Shown here piece by piece: positions 26,101 through 33,066 of a stretch of DNA of 64,000 nt; the stretch's first letter is position 1; every line of letters begins with the position of its first letter. Below the pieces are notes generated by a model that ran no database searches, had not been told where the DNA came from, and saw only the letters and a program-made list of their open reading frames with translations. The position numbers and the translations under genes were made by a program. This DNA is from Betaproteobacteria bacterium (GTDB lineage: Bacteria; Pseudomonadota; Gammaproteobacteria; Burkholderiales; Usitatibacteraceae), in NCBI GenBank assembly GCA_016711875.1, contig JADJSD010000001.1, forward strand, positions 868,001 through 932,000, in the 5' to 3' direction.

Positions 26101-26293
26101 CCTGGTTCTCGACGATCTGCGGCGCCTGCCCCGGGTACGTGGTCCGGATGATGACCTGCGTGTCCGAGAGGTCCGGGATCGCGTCGACCGGCGTCGACAC
26201 CGTCGCCCACAGGCCCCAGGCCGCGAGGCCCAGGCTCGCGAGCAGGACGAGGAACCGGTTCGCGATGGACCAGAGGATGAGCCTCGCGATCAT
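23135..26293 (-). CDS. cusA: Heavy-metal efflux RND pump, Cu(I)/Ag(I) type (CusA)
   Basis: The 1052-residue protein is a full-length RND inner-membrane pump: a first helix near 10-30, two large periplasmic loops and twelve predicted helices. The methionine triad that defines Cu/Ag specificity in CusA is present at M573 (LLYMPS), M623 (PLEMFET) and M672 (RIDMLATG), the same numbers as in E. coli CusA. That argues for monovalent copper and silver rather than Zn/Co/Cd. The proton relay lies in the conserved GEMVDAAVVMVENAHRKM helix. The ATG overlaps the cusB stop (ATGA). It works with CusB and CusC as a tripartite pump driven by the proton gradient. Confidence 0.95.
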   Translation of the reverse strand: MIARLILWSIANRFLVLLASLGLAAWGLWATVSTPVDAIPDLSDTQVIIRTTYPGQAPQIVENQVTYPLTTTMMSVPGAKVVRGFSFFGDSFVYIIFEDGTDLYWARSRVLEYLNQVQGRLPPAAKSAIGPDATGVGWIYQYALVDRTGKTDLAQLRAIQDWLLKFELKSVPNVAEVATVGGMVRQYQIVLDPTRLRALGITHAKVIEAIGRANQEVGGSVLEMGEAEYMVRSSGYLKTLDDFQKIPILTTEAGVAVRLSDVARVQVGPEMRRGIAELDGEGEVAGGIIVMRSGKNALETIDLVKSKLASLKRSLPPGVEIVPVYDRSDLIKRSIATVTDTLIEQAAVVAIICIVFLFHWRSAFVSIVSLPLGVTTAFIVMHYQGITANIVSLGGIAIAIGEMVDAAVVMVENAHRKMEKWQADHPGQEIEGEERWKLIGEASVEVGPALFSSLVIVTISFIPVFALQAQEGRLFSPLAFTKTYAMAAAAGLAVTLVPVLMGYFIRGKIPAEERNPINRFLIAVYRPLLEFVVRHPVKTIGVAIVLAVLTAWPASKLGGEFLPPLDEGDLLYMPSALPGLSAGKASELLQQTDRLIKSVPEVHRVFGKAGRAETATDPAPLEMFETTIQLKPRDQWRPGMTMEKLIEELDRTVKVPGLANIWVPPIRNRIDMLATGIKSPVGIKVSGESLVEIERIASDIEQAVKNIPGVSSALAERLMGGRYIDIDIDRERAARYGLNVADVQSLVSAAIGGENIGETIEGLQRFPINVRYPREIRDSLEGLRSLPLLTERGAQIRLADVAKVVVTDGAPMIRSENARPSGWVYVDIRGRDLRSVVHEMQDVVGRAITLPPGYSVAWSGQFEYLERAQKRLMLVVPAMLMIIFVMLYVTFRRLDEALLIMGTLPFALVGGVWLLWALGHEVSVATAVGFIGLAGVTAEFGIVMLVYLKQAWEERVARGLTGEANLLDAIREGAVLRVRPKAMTVATTVIGLAPILWETGTGSEIMSRIAAPMVGGMVTAPLVSMLVVPAAWLLLRKREARRLAAATKPVSA

Positions 26294-27783
26294 TTCGCCG
26301 TCCCCTTGGGAGAGAGCTTCGTCACGACCGGCATCCCGTCCTTGTCGAGGGTGAAGGAAAGCTTCACGTCCTGCCCGGCCTTGAAGCCCTCCGGCAGCCC
26401 GCCCTTCATCGGGATGAACTCCATCGTCATCGCGCCCCATTTGAGCTCGGGCACCGGCGCGTGGGTAATGGTCCAGGTGTCCTTGCCGAACTTCTCGAGC
26501 TTCGCGTCGGCGGAGTACTCCTTGTCGCCCGCGGGCTCGCCCATGCGCGTGGTGGTGGCCTTGAGGCTCGCCTCGGAATCGATGAGGAACTGGCCGGAGA
26601 CGACGACGCGCGCGCCGGCTTCCAGGCCCTTCAGGATCTCCGTGCGCCCGCCCTGGTCGCGGCCGACCTCGACCTCGACCGGCTCGAACTTGCTCTCGCC
26701 GCGGTCGACGACGATCACCGTGCGCCGGCCCGTCGGGATCACCGCCTCGCTCGGCACGAGGATCGTCTCGCGTGAAGTGGAAGGCGCGATGGCGAGCGTC
26801 GCGTACATGCCGGGCTTGAGCTTGCCGCCCGGATTGGCGAGCTCAACGCGCGCGCGCACGGTGCGGCTCGCGGCGACCACGTCCGGCAGCACGGCCTGCA
26901 GGCGGCCCGGAAATTTCTCGCCCGGATACGCGGGCACCGTCGCGACGATGGCCGCACCCGGCACCACCGAGCCGGCCTGCGCCTCGGGGATGTCGACGTT
27001 CACCCACACGGTTGAGATGCCGTTGATGCGAAAGAGCATGGCGCCGGGCATGAGCGTCATGCCCTCGCGTGCGCCCAGCTCGCCCACGACGCCATCCACG
27101 GGGGAGGCGAGCGTCACGCGCGGCTGCGGGCTGCCGGCCTTCTCCACGTCCTGCACCTGGGCCTCGCTCATGTTGAGCAGGAGCAGGCGGTTGCGGGCGG
27201 CCCGGGCGAGGTCCTGTGCGCCCGCTGCGGTGCTGCGCTTGAGGGCGAGGTACTCCTCCTGCGCTCCGGCCCAGTCGGGCACGAAGAGCTGCGCGAGAGC
27301 CTGGCCTTTCCTCACGGGGTCGAGGGGCGCGCGCACGAACAGCTTCTCGATGTAACCCGGCGTGCGCGACTGCACGACGGTGACCGCGCGTTCGTCGAAG
27401 GCGACGGTGCCCACGGCCTGAACGGAGATCTCCAGGCGGCCCTTCTCCGCGAGCGCGGTGCGCACGCCCAGGTTCTGCACCACGCGCGGGTTCACCGTCA
27501 CGCCGCCCGCGTCGGCGCCGTCGTCGGCGTAGACCGGCATGAGGTCCATGTCCATGAAGGGGGAGCGGCCCGGCTTGTCGAACTTCTGCTGCGGATACAT
27601 CGGGTCGTGCCAGTAGAGGACCTTGCGGCCGTTCTGCGTCTTGGCGTCGGCGGCTCCGGCGGCCGGGGCGGCTGCGCTCGGCGGGCCCGCATGGCCGGCC
27701 TGTTTCATCGCCCACCAGTAACCGCCGCCGGCACCGGCAGCGAGGGCCGCGACCACGGCGGCGGCGAGGAGGGTGCGGTTCAT
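26290..27783 (-). CDS. cusB: Efflux periplasmic adaptor CusB with fused C-terminal CusF domain
   Basis: The 497-residue membrane-fusion protein has an N-terminal anchor (about 5-24) and a heavy-metal-binding domain at 57-86 (YWHDPMYP followed by FMDMDLMPVYAD). A barrel-sandwich/hairpin region and beta-barrel follow. Residues about 435-497 are a separate CusF-like domain with H441, W449, M452 and M454 (THAPVPELKWGAMTMEF). CusB bridges CusA to the outer-membrane channel and passes metal to the pump. A fused CusF module is seen in some CusB proteins, but this operon also encodes a free CusF with a different capping residue. Both ends overlap neighbours by ATGA, so stoichiometry is probably kept by coupled translation. 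Confidence 0.93.
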   Translation of the reverse strand: MNRTLLAAAVVAALAAGAGGGYWWAMKQAGHAGPPSAAAPAAGAADAKTQNGRKVLYWHDPMYPQQKFDKPGRSPFMDMDLMPVYADDGADAGGVTVNPRVVQNLGVRTALAEKGRLEISVQAVGTVAFDERAVTVVQSRTPGYIEKLFVRAPLDPVRKGQALAQLFVPDWAGAQEEYLALKRSTAAGAQDLARAARNRLLLLNMSEAQVQDVEKAGSPQPRVTLASPVDGVVGELGAREGMTLMPGAMLFRINGISTVWVNVDIPEAQAGSVVPGAAIVATVPAYPGEKFPGRLQAVLPDVVAASRTVRARVELANPGGKLKPGMYATLAIAPSTSRETILVPSEAVIPTGRRTVIVVDRGESKFEPVEVEVGRDQGGRTEILKGLEAGARVVVSGQFLIDSEASLKATTTRMGEPAGDKEYSADAKLEKFGKDTWTITHAPVPELKWGAMTMEFIPMKGGLPEGFKAGQDVKLSFTLDKDGMPVVTKLSPKGTAK

Positions 27784-29036
27784 TTCGGGCTCCTTTCGGG
27801 AATCAGGTAGGCGAGCTGGGCCCAGGCGCGGGCGGCCTCGGCACGGACGCCCAGGGCGGCGAGGCGCGCCTCGAGCAGCAGGCGGCGCGACTCGAGCACC
27901 ATGGCGAGGTCGCCGCGCCCGCCTTCGTAGGCGGCGAGCGAGGCCCTGGCACGCGCGTCGGCGAGGGGAACGATCTCCTGCTCGTTGCGGGCGAGGCGCG
28001 ATTTCGCGATGTCGAGATCGACCAGCGCGGAGCGGACTTCGGATTCGTAGCGGCGGCGCGCCTCCTCGGCGAGCGCGCGGGACTGCTCGGCCTGCTTCGC
28101 CTTCGCGATCGCCGCCGGTTCCTGGCGCGATCCGGCGAAGACGGGCAGGTCCATCCGGAACATGAGCGAGACCATGTTGGTGTAGGCCGAACCGCGCGCG
28201 CCGTAGCTGAGCTCCACGCTCCAGTCGGGCTTGGTCGCGACGGCGGCGAGTTTCGCCTCGGCGTCGGCGGCGGCCGTCATGGGCGCGAACATCGCGAGCT
28301 GCGGATGGTTCTCGAGGTCGGTCGTGAGGGCGGCGATGCGGGGCAGCTTGTCGAGGTCGGGCTCGCCGGCGGGGATGCGCTTCGCGTCTTCGCCCAGCCA
28401 GCGCGAGAGCCTGGCCTCCGCACGGCGAGCCATGCGCTCGGCCTCGAGACGGCGGTCGGACAGCATCGCGAGGTTGGCGCGGGCCATCACCGGCTCGGCC
28501 GAATCGCCTCGGCCGGCTGCCAGTCGCGCCGTGGTGCCGGCCACTTGCAGCTCGGCTTCCTTGGAAAGCTCGTCGATGAGCCGGATGGACTGCTCCGCGT
28601 AGAGGCGCTCGAGGAAGACCATGGCGACTTCCTTGCGCAGGTCCGACGCCTGCATGTCGACCAGCGCCGATTCGCGCCTTGCCTCGGCCTGGGCGCGCGC
28701 CGCCATGAGCTCGCGCTTTTCGCCGCGCATGAAGTCCTGCATCACGCCGATGCGGCGCATCGTCATGCCGTCGGCGGTGACGCTCCACTTGTCGGGGCCC
28801 TCGACCGGCGCGTTCTCGATGCCGACGATGAGCTTGGGATCGGGGTTCTCGCCGGCCGTGAGCGCCATCGAGGCGCTGGCCTCGGCGGAGAAGCGCTGGG
28901 CGGAGAGCTGCGCCGAGCGGGACTCGGCGATCCGGAGCGCCTCGTCGAGCGAGAGCGGGGGGGCCGCGTGGACGGCGGCGGGCAGGGCAAACGCGGCGAT
29001 GAGGCGCGCGAGGCGAAACGGGACGGGCTGGGGCAT
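27780..29036 (-). CDS. cusC: Outer-membrane efflux channel, TolC/CusC family
   Basis: The 418-residue protein has a signal peptide (cleavage near VHAAP) and two outer-membrane efflux repeats dominated by long alpha-helical segments. It begins with LSLDEALRIAESRSAQLSAQ, the usual TolC-like entry. No lipobox cysteine is present at the cleavage site, unlike E. coli CusC, so it is probably not lipidated. It completes the CusCBA tripartite pump across the outer membrane. Its stop overlaps the cusB ATG (ATGA). The small Cys/His protein gene lies 63 bases upstream on the same strand. Confidence 0.9.
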   Translation of the reverse strand: MPQPVPFRLARLIAAFALPAAVHAAPPLSLDEALRIAESRSAQLSAQRFSAEASASMALTAGENPDPKLIVGIENAPVEGPDKWSVTADGMTMRRIGVMQDFMRGEKRELMAARAQAEARRESALVDMQASDLRKEVAMVFLERLYAEQSIRLIDELSKEAELQVAGTTARLAAGRGDSAEPVMARANLAMLSDRRLEAERMARRAEARLSRWLGEDAKRIPAGEPDLDKLPRIAALTTDLENHPQLAMFAPMTAAADAEAKLAAVATKPDWSVELSYGARGSAYTNMVSLMFRMDLPVFAGSRQEPAAIAKAKQAEQSRALAEEARRRYESEVRSALVDLDIAKSRLARNEQEIVPLADARARASLAAYEGGRGDLAMVLESRRLLLEARLAALGVRAEAARAWAQLAYLIPERSPK

Positions 29037-29099
29037 GGGACCTCCGCAAGCGATGACGGACGGCCGCGAACGCCGCGGCCGCGGGACATCACGCGGGGA

Positions 29100-29492
29100 T
29101 CAGATGCGAAGGACGCCGAAGAGGATGGCGGGGGGAGGGGGTGCGGCCGCGGGCGCGAAACGCTCCGCGCGGCGCAGGACGGACGCCGGCTCGGAAGCCG
29201 GGACGAGCAGGAAGAGGACGGGGCCGGCGACGTCGACCGCCGGGGGCACCGGGGAACCCGTATCTACCGACGCGGAGCCGTACTGGCAGTGGGCCTGGCA
29301 GAGGTTGCCGTTGGTGTCCGTGTCCGGGGCCGCCGCCTCGTGGCAGCTAGCTTGGTGAGCGATCACTTCAGCTGCCTCGGCGGGGGCCGCTGCCCGCGCC
29401 ATGTCGCACCAATGCGCGGCCACCGCCAATTGCGCGAAGACGATCGCGAGGGCGGCGAAGACGGACGCGAGGAAGCGTTGGCGACGGACCAT
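29100..29492 (-). CDS. Small secreted Cys/His-rich protein at the head of the copper operon
   Basis: I do not recognise a named family. From the ATG at 29492 the 130-residue product has a Sec signal or anchor (RFLASVFAALAIVFAQLAVA), then a region with AHWCDMA, HQASCHEAA and CQAHCQYG. A second hydrophobic stretch follows (PPAVDVAGPVLFLLVPAS). The paired cysteines and histidines could bind copper. The gene lies 63 bases upstream of cusC in the same orientation. Unnamed proteins with such motifs are often first in betaproteobacterial copper operons, so a metal-sensing or chaperone role is plausible. A longer start at 29543 is possible but would place charged residues before the signal. Confidence 0.65.
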   Translation of the reverse strand: MVRRQRFLASVFAALAIVFAQLAVAAHWCDMARAAAPAEAAEVIAHQASCHEAAAPDTDTNGNLCQAHCQYGSASVDTGSPVPPAVDVAGPVLFLLVPASEPASVLRRAERFAPAAAPPPPAILFGVLRI

Positions 29493-29546
29493 GGGGAAGC
29501 AGTATGCGCCAGGAACCTTTGAAGCGATCTTGATGCCGCGCAACCG

Positions 29547-29645
29547 AAATTCGGGGTCAGGTACGAAATTCGACCCGTACCCGTCCCTTGAGTTTCCTGC
29601 CCGTCGAATGGGGGCGGGTCGAATTTCGTACCTGACCCCGAATTT
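29547..29645. repeat. 31-base perfect inverted repeat with 37-base spacer
   Basis: The arms at 29547-29577 and 29615-29645 are perfect reverse complements over 31 bases. Each carries a GGGGTCAGGTACGAAATTCG core. The spacer of 37 bases is GC-rich and has no open frame. The right arm ends at the last base before the stop codon of the amidohydrolase gene on the minus strand, so RNA from that gene would fold into a very strong hairpin just after the stop. GGGGTCAGG-type palindromes are known as dispersed repeats mobilised by REP-associated tyrosine transposases; that origin is inferred. A second role as transcript terminator or mRNA stabiliser is possible. Confidence 0.85.
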
Positions 29646-30908
29646 TCAGGCGTTCGCGGCGAGCCAGTCCACGGCCAGGGTGGCGAGGGTCTTCAGGCCG
29701 ACCTTGAGGCAGGCCTCGTCCACGTAGAAGCGCGGGCTGTGGTTGGGCGCGATGGTGGCGAGGTCACGCTCCGGCGGCGTGCAGCCCACGAAGTAGAAGA
29801 ACCCGGGAACGGCCTGCTGGAAGAAGGCGAAATCCTCGGCGCCGCAGACCTTGTCCACCTCGCGCACGCTGCCCTTGCCCGCCACGCGCTCGAGCGTGGG
29901 CACGGACCAGCCGGTGAGGCCGGGGTGGTTCACGGTGACCGGGTAGCCGCGGTCGAAGTGCACGTGCGCCTTGGCCCCGCCGGCGGCCGAGATCATCTCG
30001 GTGATTCGGCGAACGTGGGCCTGGATCTGCCCGCGCTGCCCCTCGTCGAACGCGCGCACGGTGCCTTCGAGCTTCACCTCGTCGGGGATGATGTTGTTGC
30101 GCACGCCCCCCTGGAAGACGCCGACCGTGACGACGGAGGGCTCCTTCGTGATGTTCATGCTGCGCGAGACGATGGTCTGCAAGCCCATCACCACCTGCGC
30201 GCCGACGACGATGGGATCGACACCGCGCCAGGGCTGGGCGCCGTGGGTCTGCGTGCCACGGATGAACACGCGGAACGGGTCCGCGGAGGCCATGAGGGGC
30301 CCCGAGCGATAACCGATGACGCCCGTGTGCTGGATGGCCGTCACGTGCAGGCCGAAGACCGCGTCCACCTTGGGGTCGAGCAGGCACCCTTCCTTCACCA
30401 TGAGTTCCGCGCCGCCCTCCTCGCCCACCGGCGGCATCTCCTCGGCCGGCTGGAAGAGGAACACGACGGTGCCCGCGATCTGCGCTCGAAGCCCCGCGAG
30501 CATCTCCGCGACGCCCATGAGGATGGCGGTGTGCGCATCGTGGCCACAGGCGTGCATGACGCCGCACTGCTGGCCATTCCATTCGGCGGTGACCTTGCTC
30601 GCGAAGGGCACGTCGACCTCCTCCTTCACCGGCAGGCCGTCCATGTCCGCGCGCAGCGCGACGACGGGGCCGGGGAGGCCGCCCTTCAGGATGCCGACGA
30701 CGCCCGTGACGGCGACCTTCTCGCGCACCTCGTCGAAACCGAGCGCCTTGAGATGCTCGGCGACGATGGCCGCGGTGCGCACCTCGCGGTTGCCGAGCTC
30801 CGGGTGGGCGTGGAAGTCGCGTCGCCAGGCGACGACCTTTTCCTCGAGGCGATCGGCGGCGGCGGCAAGGGCGGCATCGAGCGCCGCGGGCTTCACGGGG
30901 ACATCCAT
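29646..30908 (-). CDS. M20 family amidohydrolase/peptidase
   Basis: The 420-residue protein matches M20D amidohydrolases (hippuricase/IAA-amino acid hydrolase type). Metal ligands are seen in VMHACGHDAHTAIL (C121, H123), in the acidic PAEEMPPVGEEGGAE stretch, in FGLHVT and near the C-terminus in NHSPRFYVDE. The dimerisation domain includes IRGTQTHGAQPWRGVDP. The enzyme hydrolyses an N-acyl amino acid or similar amide in the cytoplasm; the substrate is not predictable. The ATG chosen (MDVPVKPAAL) excludes a low-complexity upstream extension. The stop is immediately followed by the 31-base inverted repeat. Confidence 0.9.
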   Translation of the reverse strand: MDVPVKPAALDAALAAAADRLEEKVVAWRRDFHAHPELGNREVRTAAIVAEHLKALGFDEVREKVAVTGVVGILKGGLPGPVVALRADMDGLPVKEEVDVPFASKVTAEWNGQQCGVMHACGHDAHTAILMGVAEMLAGLRAQIAGTVVFLFQPAEEMPPVGEEGGAELMVKEGCLLDPKVDAVFGLHVTAIQHTGVIGYRSGPLMASADPFRVFIRGTQTHGAQPWRGVDPIVVGAQVVMGLQTIVSRSMNITKEPSVVTVGVFQGGVRNNIIPDEVKLEGTVRAFDEGQRGQIQAHVRRITEMISAAGGAKAHVHFDRGYPVTVNHPGLTGWSVPTLERVAGKGSVREVDKVCGAEDFAFFQQAVPGFFYFVGCTPPERDLATIAPNHSPRFYVDEACLKVGLKTLATLAVDWLAANA

Positions 30909-30968
30909 GGTCGATCCTGTGACTCGAAAGGAAGGGCATTCTACGCCCGGCGTCGGGAGTGCCGGGCT

Positions 30969-30974
30969 TATAAT
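30969..30974 (+). promoter_or_regulatory. Candidate -10 box for the rhodanese gene
   Basis: A perfect TATAAT lies 41 bases before the rhodanese ATG, in the short gap between divergent genes. No convincing -35 hexamer is found at 16-18 bases spacing. Confidence 0.3.
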
Positions 30975-31015
30975 TCCCCGCTCGCAACGCCCTTCGTCCA
31001 CCCGCCGGCCGCGCC

Positions 31016-31411
31016 ATGGAACACCTCGAACCCAAAGCCGCCCACGACTTCCTGCAGAAGAATCCCGACGCCGTCTTCATCGACGTGAGGAGCGAGTCGG
31101 AGTTCATGTTCGTCGGCCACCCGGTGGGCGCGATGATGGTGCCCTGGTACGACGGCGCCGAGTGGGACTTGAACCCGCACTTCGTCGGGCAGGTGAAGAA
31201 GATCGCGGGCGCCAACTTCCGCGAGCGTCCCATCGTGCTCATCTGCCGCAGCGGCAACCGCACGAAGGAGGCCGGCACGGAGCTCGAGAAGCACGGCTTC
31301 GAGCGCGTGATCAACGTCCTGCACGGCTTCGAGGGGGAGCTCGACGAGCATCACCACCGGAATTCCCGGAGCGGCTGGCGCGTGGACGGATTGCCCTGGC
31401 AGCAGTACTGA
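31016..31411 (+). CDS. Single-domain rhodanese-like sulfurtransferase
   Basis: This 131-residue protein is one rhodanese domain. AVFIDVRSESEF is the usual first strand and loop. The active-site loop is ICRSGNRTKEAG with C78 as the sulfur-carrying cysteine, and the C-terminal VLHGFEGELDEHHH completes the fold. Rhodaneses move sulfane sulfur from thiosulfate or persulfides to acceptors. The RSGNRT loop is typical of small cytoplasmic forms. No signal peptide is present. The MFS transporter gene begins 10 bases downstream, so the two may form one transcript. The partner cannot be deduced. Confidence 0.88.
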   Translation: MEHLEPKAAHDFLQKNPDAVFIDVRSESEFMFVGHPVGAMMVPWYDGAEWDLNPHFVGQVKKIAGANFRERPIVLICRSGNRTKEAGTELEKHGFERVINVLHGFEGELDEHHHRNSRSGWRVDGLPWQQY

Positions 31412-31421
31412 GCCGCGGCAG

Positions 31422-32711
31422 GTGAGCCCTTCCCGCGGGTATCCGCCTGCCTCCCTCGCCTGGTTCGTCTGGTCCCTGGGTGCCGCCCTCTACCTCATCG
31501 CCTTCTACCAGCGTGTCGCGCCCGCGGTGCTCACGCAGGAGCTGCAGCGCGAATTCGCGCTGACGGGCGCCGCCCTCGGCAACCTTTCGGCGTTCTATTT
31601 CTACGGCTACGTGGCGATGCAGATCCCCACGGGGCTCATCGCGGACCAGTGGGGCCCGCGGAAGCTGCTCACCGTCGGGGCCGCGCTCACGGCCGCGGGC
31701 ACGCTCCTCTTCGCGCTGGCGCCCACGGTGGGGCTCGCGAACGCGGGCCGGCTCGCGATCGGCGCGGCGGCGGGCGTCGCGTTCGTCGCCATGCTCAAGC
31801 TCGCGAGCCACTGGATGCCCGCGCGGCAGTTCGCGCTCGCGAGCGGCGTGGCGCTTTTCGTGGGCGTGATGGGCGCGACGCTGGCCGGTGCCCCGCTGCG
31901 CCTCGCCGCCGACGCGATGGGCTGGCGGAACGTCATGGTCGCGAGCGCCGCGCTGACGGCCATCGTCGCCGTGGCCATCTGGCTCGTCGCCCGCGACGAC
32001 CCGGTCGAGCGCGGCTACCAGTCCTACTTCCCGCACGACACCGGAGCCGGTGGCGGCGCCTCCGTGTGGCAGGGCCTTCGCACCGTGCTGGGCTACCGGA
32101 ACACGATCCTGCTCTACCTGATCCCCGGCGCCTTCTCGGGCATCACGCTGATGTTCGCGGGGCTGTGGGGCGTGCCCTTCCTGGTGACGCACTACGGCTA
32201 TTCGACCGCGGAAGCCGCGACCCTCGCCTCGGTGCTGCTCATCTCCTGGAGCGCCGCGAGCATCGTGTGGGGAACGCTCTCGCACCGCATCGGCCGGCGC
32301 AGGACGCCGATGATCGCCGGCCTCGTCGTGAGCCAGGCGCTCTGGGCCGCGCTGGTGTTCGTCCCCGGCTGGAGCCGTCCGGCGCTCGTCGTGCTGCTCG
32401 TGCTGCTCGGCATCGCGACCGCCGCCTTCATCCTCACGTTCACCTACGCCAAGGAAAGCGTGCCGGCGAGGCTCGCGGGCACCGTCTCGGGCATCGCCAA
32501 CATGGGCGTGATGACCGGCGGCATGGTGATGCAGCCCCTCGCCGGCTGGGTGCTGGACCGGTACTGGACGGGTGCACTCACGGCCGGCGGCGCGCGTCTC
32601 TACGACCTCGCGGCCTATCGCACCGCGTTTTCCCTGGTCTTCGTGTGGGGCTTCGTCTCGCTGGCGTGCCTGTTGCTCACGAAGGAAACCCACTGCAAGC
32701 AGGCGGCTTGA
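31422..32711 (+). CDS. MFS transporter
   Basis: The 429-residue protein has twelve predicted membrane helices and the MFS loop motif after helix 2 (GLIADQWGPRKLLTVG). The N-terminal YQRVAPAVLTQELQREF segment resembles bacterial MFS carriers for organic anions (the oxalate/nitrate-type clade), but substrate is uncertain. The start is a GTG ten bases after the rhodanese stop, preceded by GGCAGG. No drug-efflux signature is obvious. It is probably co-transcribed with the rhodanese and perhaps the following lipoprotein. Confidence 0.85.
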   Translation: MSPSRGYPPASLAWFVWSLGAALYLIAFYQRVAPAVLTQELQREFALTGAALGNLSAFYFYGYVAMQIPTGLIADQWGPRKLLTVGAALTAAGTLLFALAPTVGLANAGRLAIGAAAGVAFVAMLKLASHWMPARQFALASGVALFVGVMGATLAGAPLRLAADAMGWRNVMVASAALTAIVAVAIWLVARDDPVERGYQSYFPHDTGAGGGASVWQGLRTVLGYRNTILLYLIPGAFSGITLMFAGLWGVPFLVTHYGYSTAEAATLASVLLISWSAASIVWGTLSHRIGRRRTPMIAGLVVSQALWAALVFVPGWSRPALVVLLVLLGIATAAFILTFTYAKESVPARLAGTVSGIANMGVMTGGMVMQPLAGWVLDRYWTGALTAGGARLYDLAAYRTAFSLVFVWGFVSLACLLLTKETHCKQAA

Positions 32712-32746
32712 AGCCGCGCCCACCGACGCAAAGGAATTCCAGCCCG

Positions 32747-33061
32747 ATGAAGCTCCGTCTCCTCGCCCTCGCCCTCCTCGCCACGCTCGCCGCCGGTTGC
32801 GCGAAGAAAGGCCCGACCGACGCCGAAGTGCTCTCGGGATCGCGCAAGATCCTGCTCTCGAGCTGCAGGCAATCCGGCGCGAAGCTGCCCGGCATCACGC
32901 CGGCCCAGCTCGAGACGTTCTGCGGCTGCACCACGGAGAAGGTGATCGGGATCATGGGCGTCGACGGCCTTCGCGGGCTCGCCACGCGAGGCGCACCCAC
33001 GGAAGACGTGAACGAGAAGCTGCGCCAGGCCGGCGTGGAGTGCGTGGAGCAGATCCGCTAG
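32747..33061 (+). CDS. Small putative lipoprotein with conserved cysteines
   Basis: This 104-residue protein has a clear lipoprotein signal, LALLATLAAGC, with the lipidated cysteine at about residue 18. The mature part contains LLSSCRQSG, TFCGCTTEKV and GVECVEQIR, giving four further cysteines that could form two disulfides in the periplasm. AAGG lies about 14 bases before the ATG. It follows the MFS gene on the same strand by 35 bases. I do not recognise a named family; the pattern resembles small secreted proteins of about 100 residues with four conserved cysteines. Confidence 0.75.
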   Translation: MKLRLLALALLATLAAGCAKKGPTDAEVLSGSRKILLSSCRQSGAKLPGITPAQLETFCGCTTEKVIGIMGVDGLRGLATRGAPTEDVNEKLRQAGVECVEQIR

Positions 33062-33066
33062 GCGAT

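Noticed and set aside
22886..27355. A 1489-residue plus-strand open frame
   Set aside because: It is antisense to cusF, cusA and cusB, whose motifs are unmistakable. No domain or ribosome site supports it.
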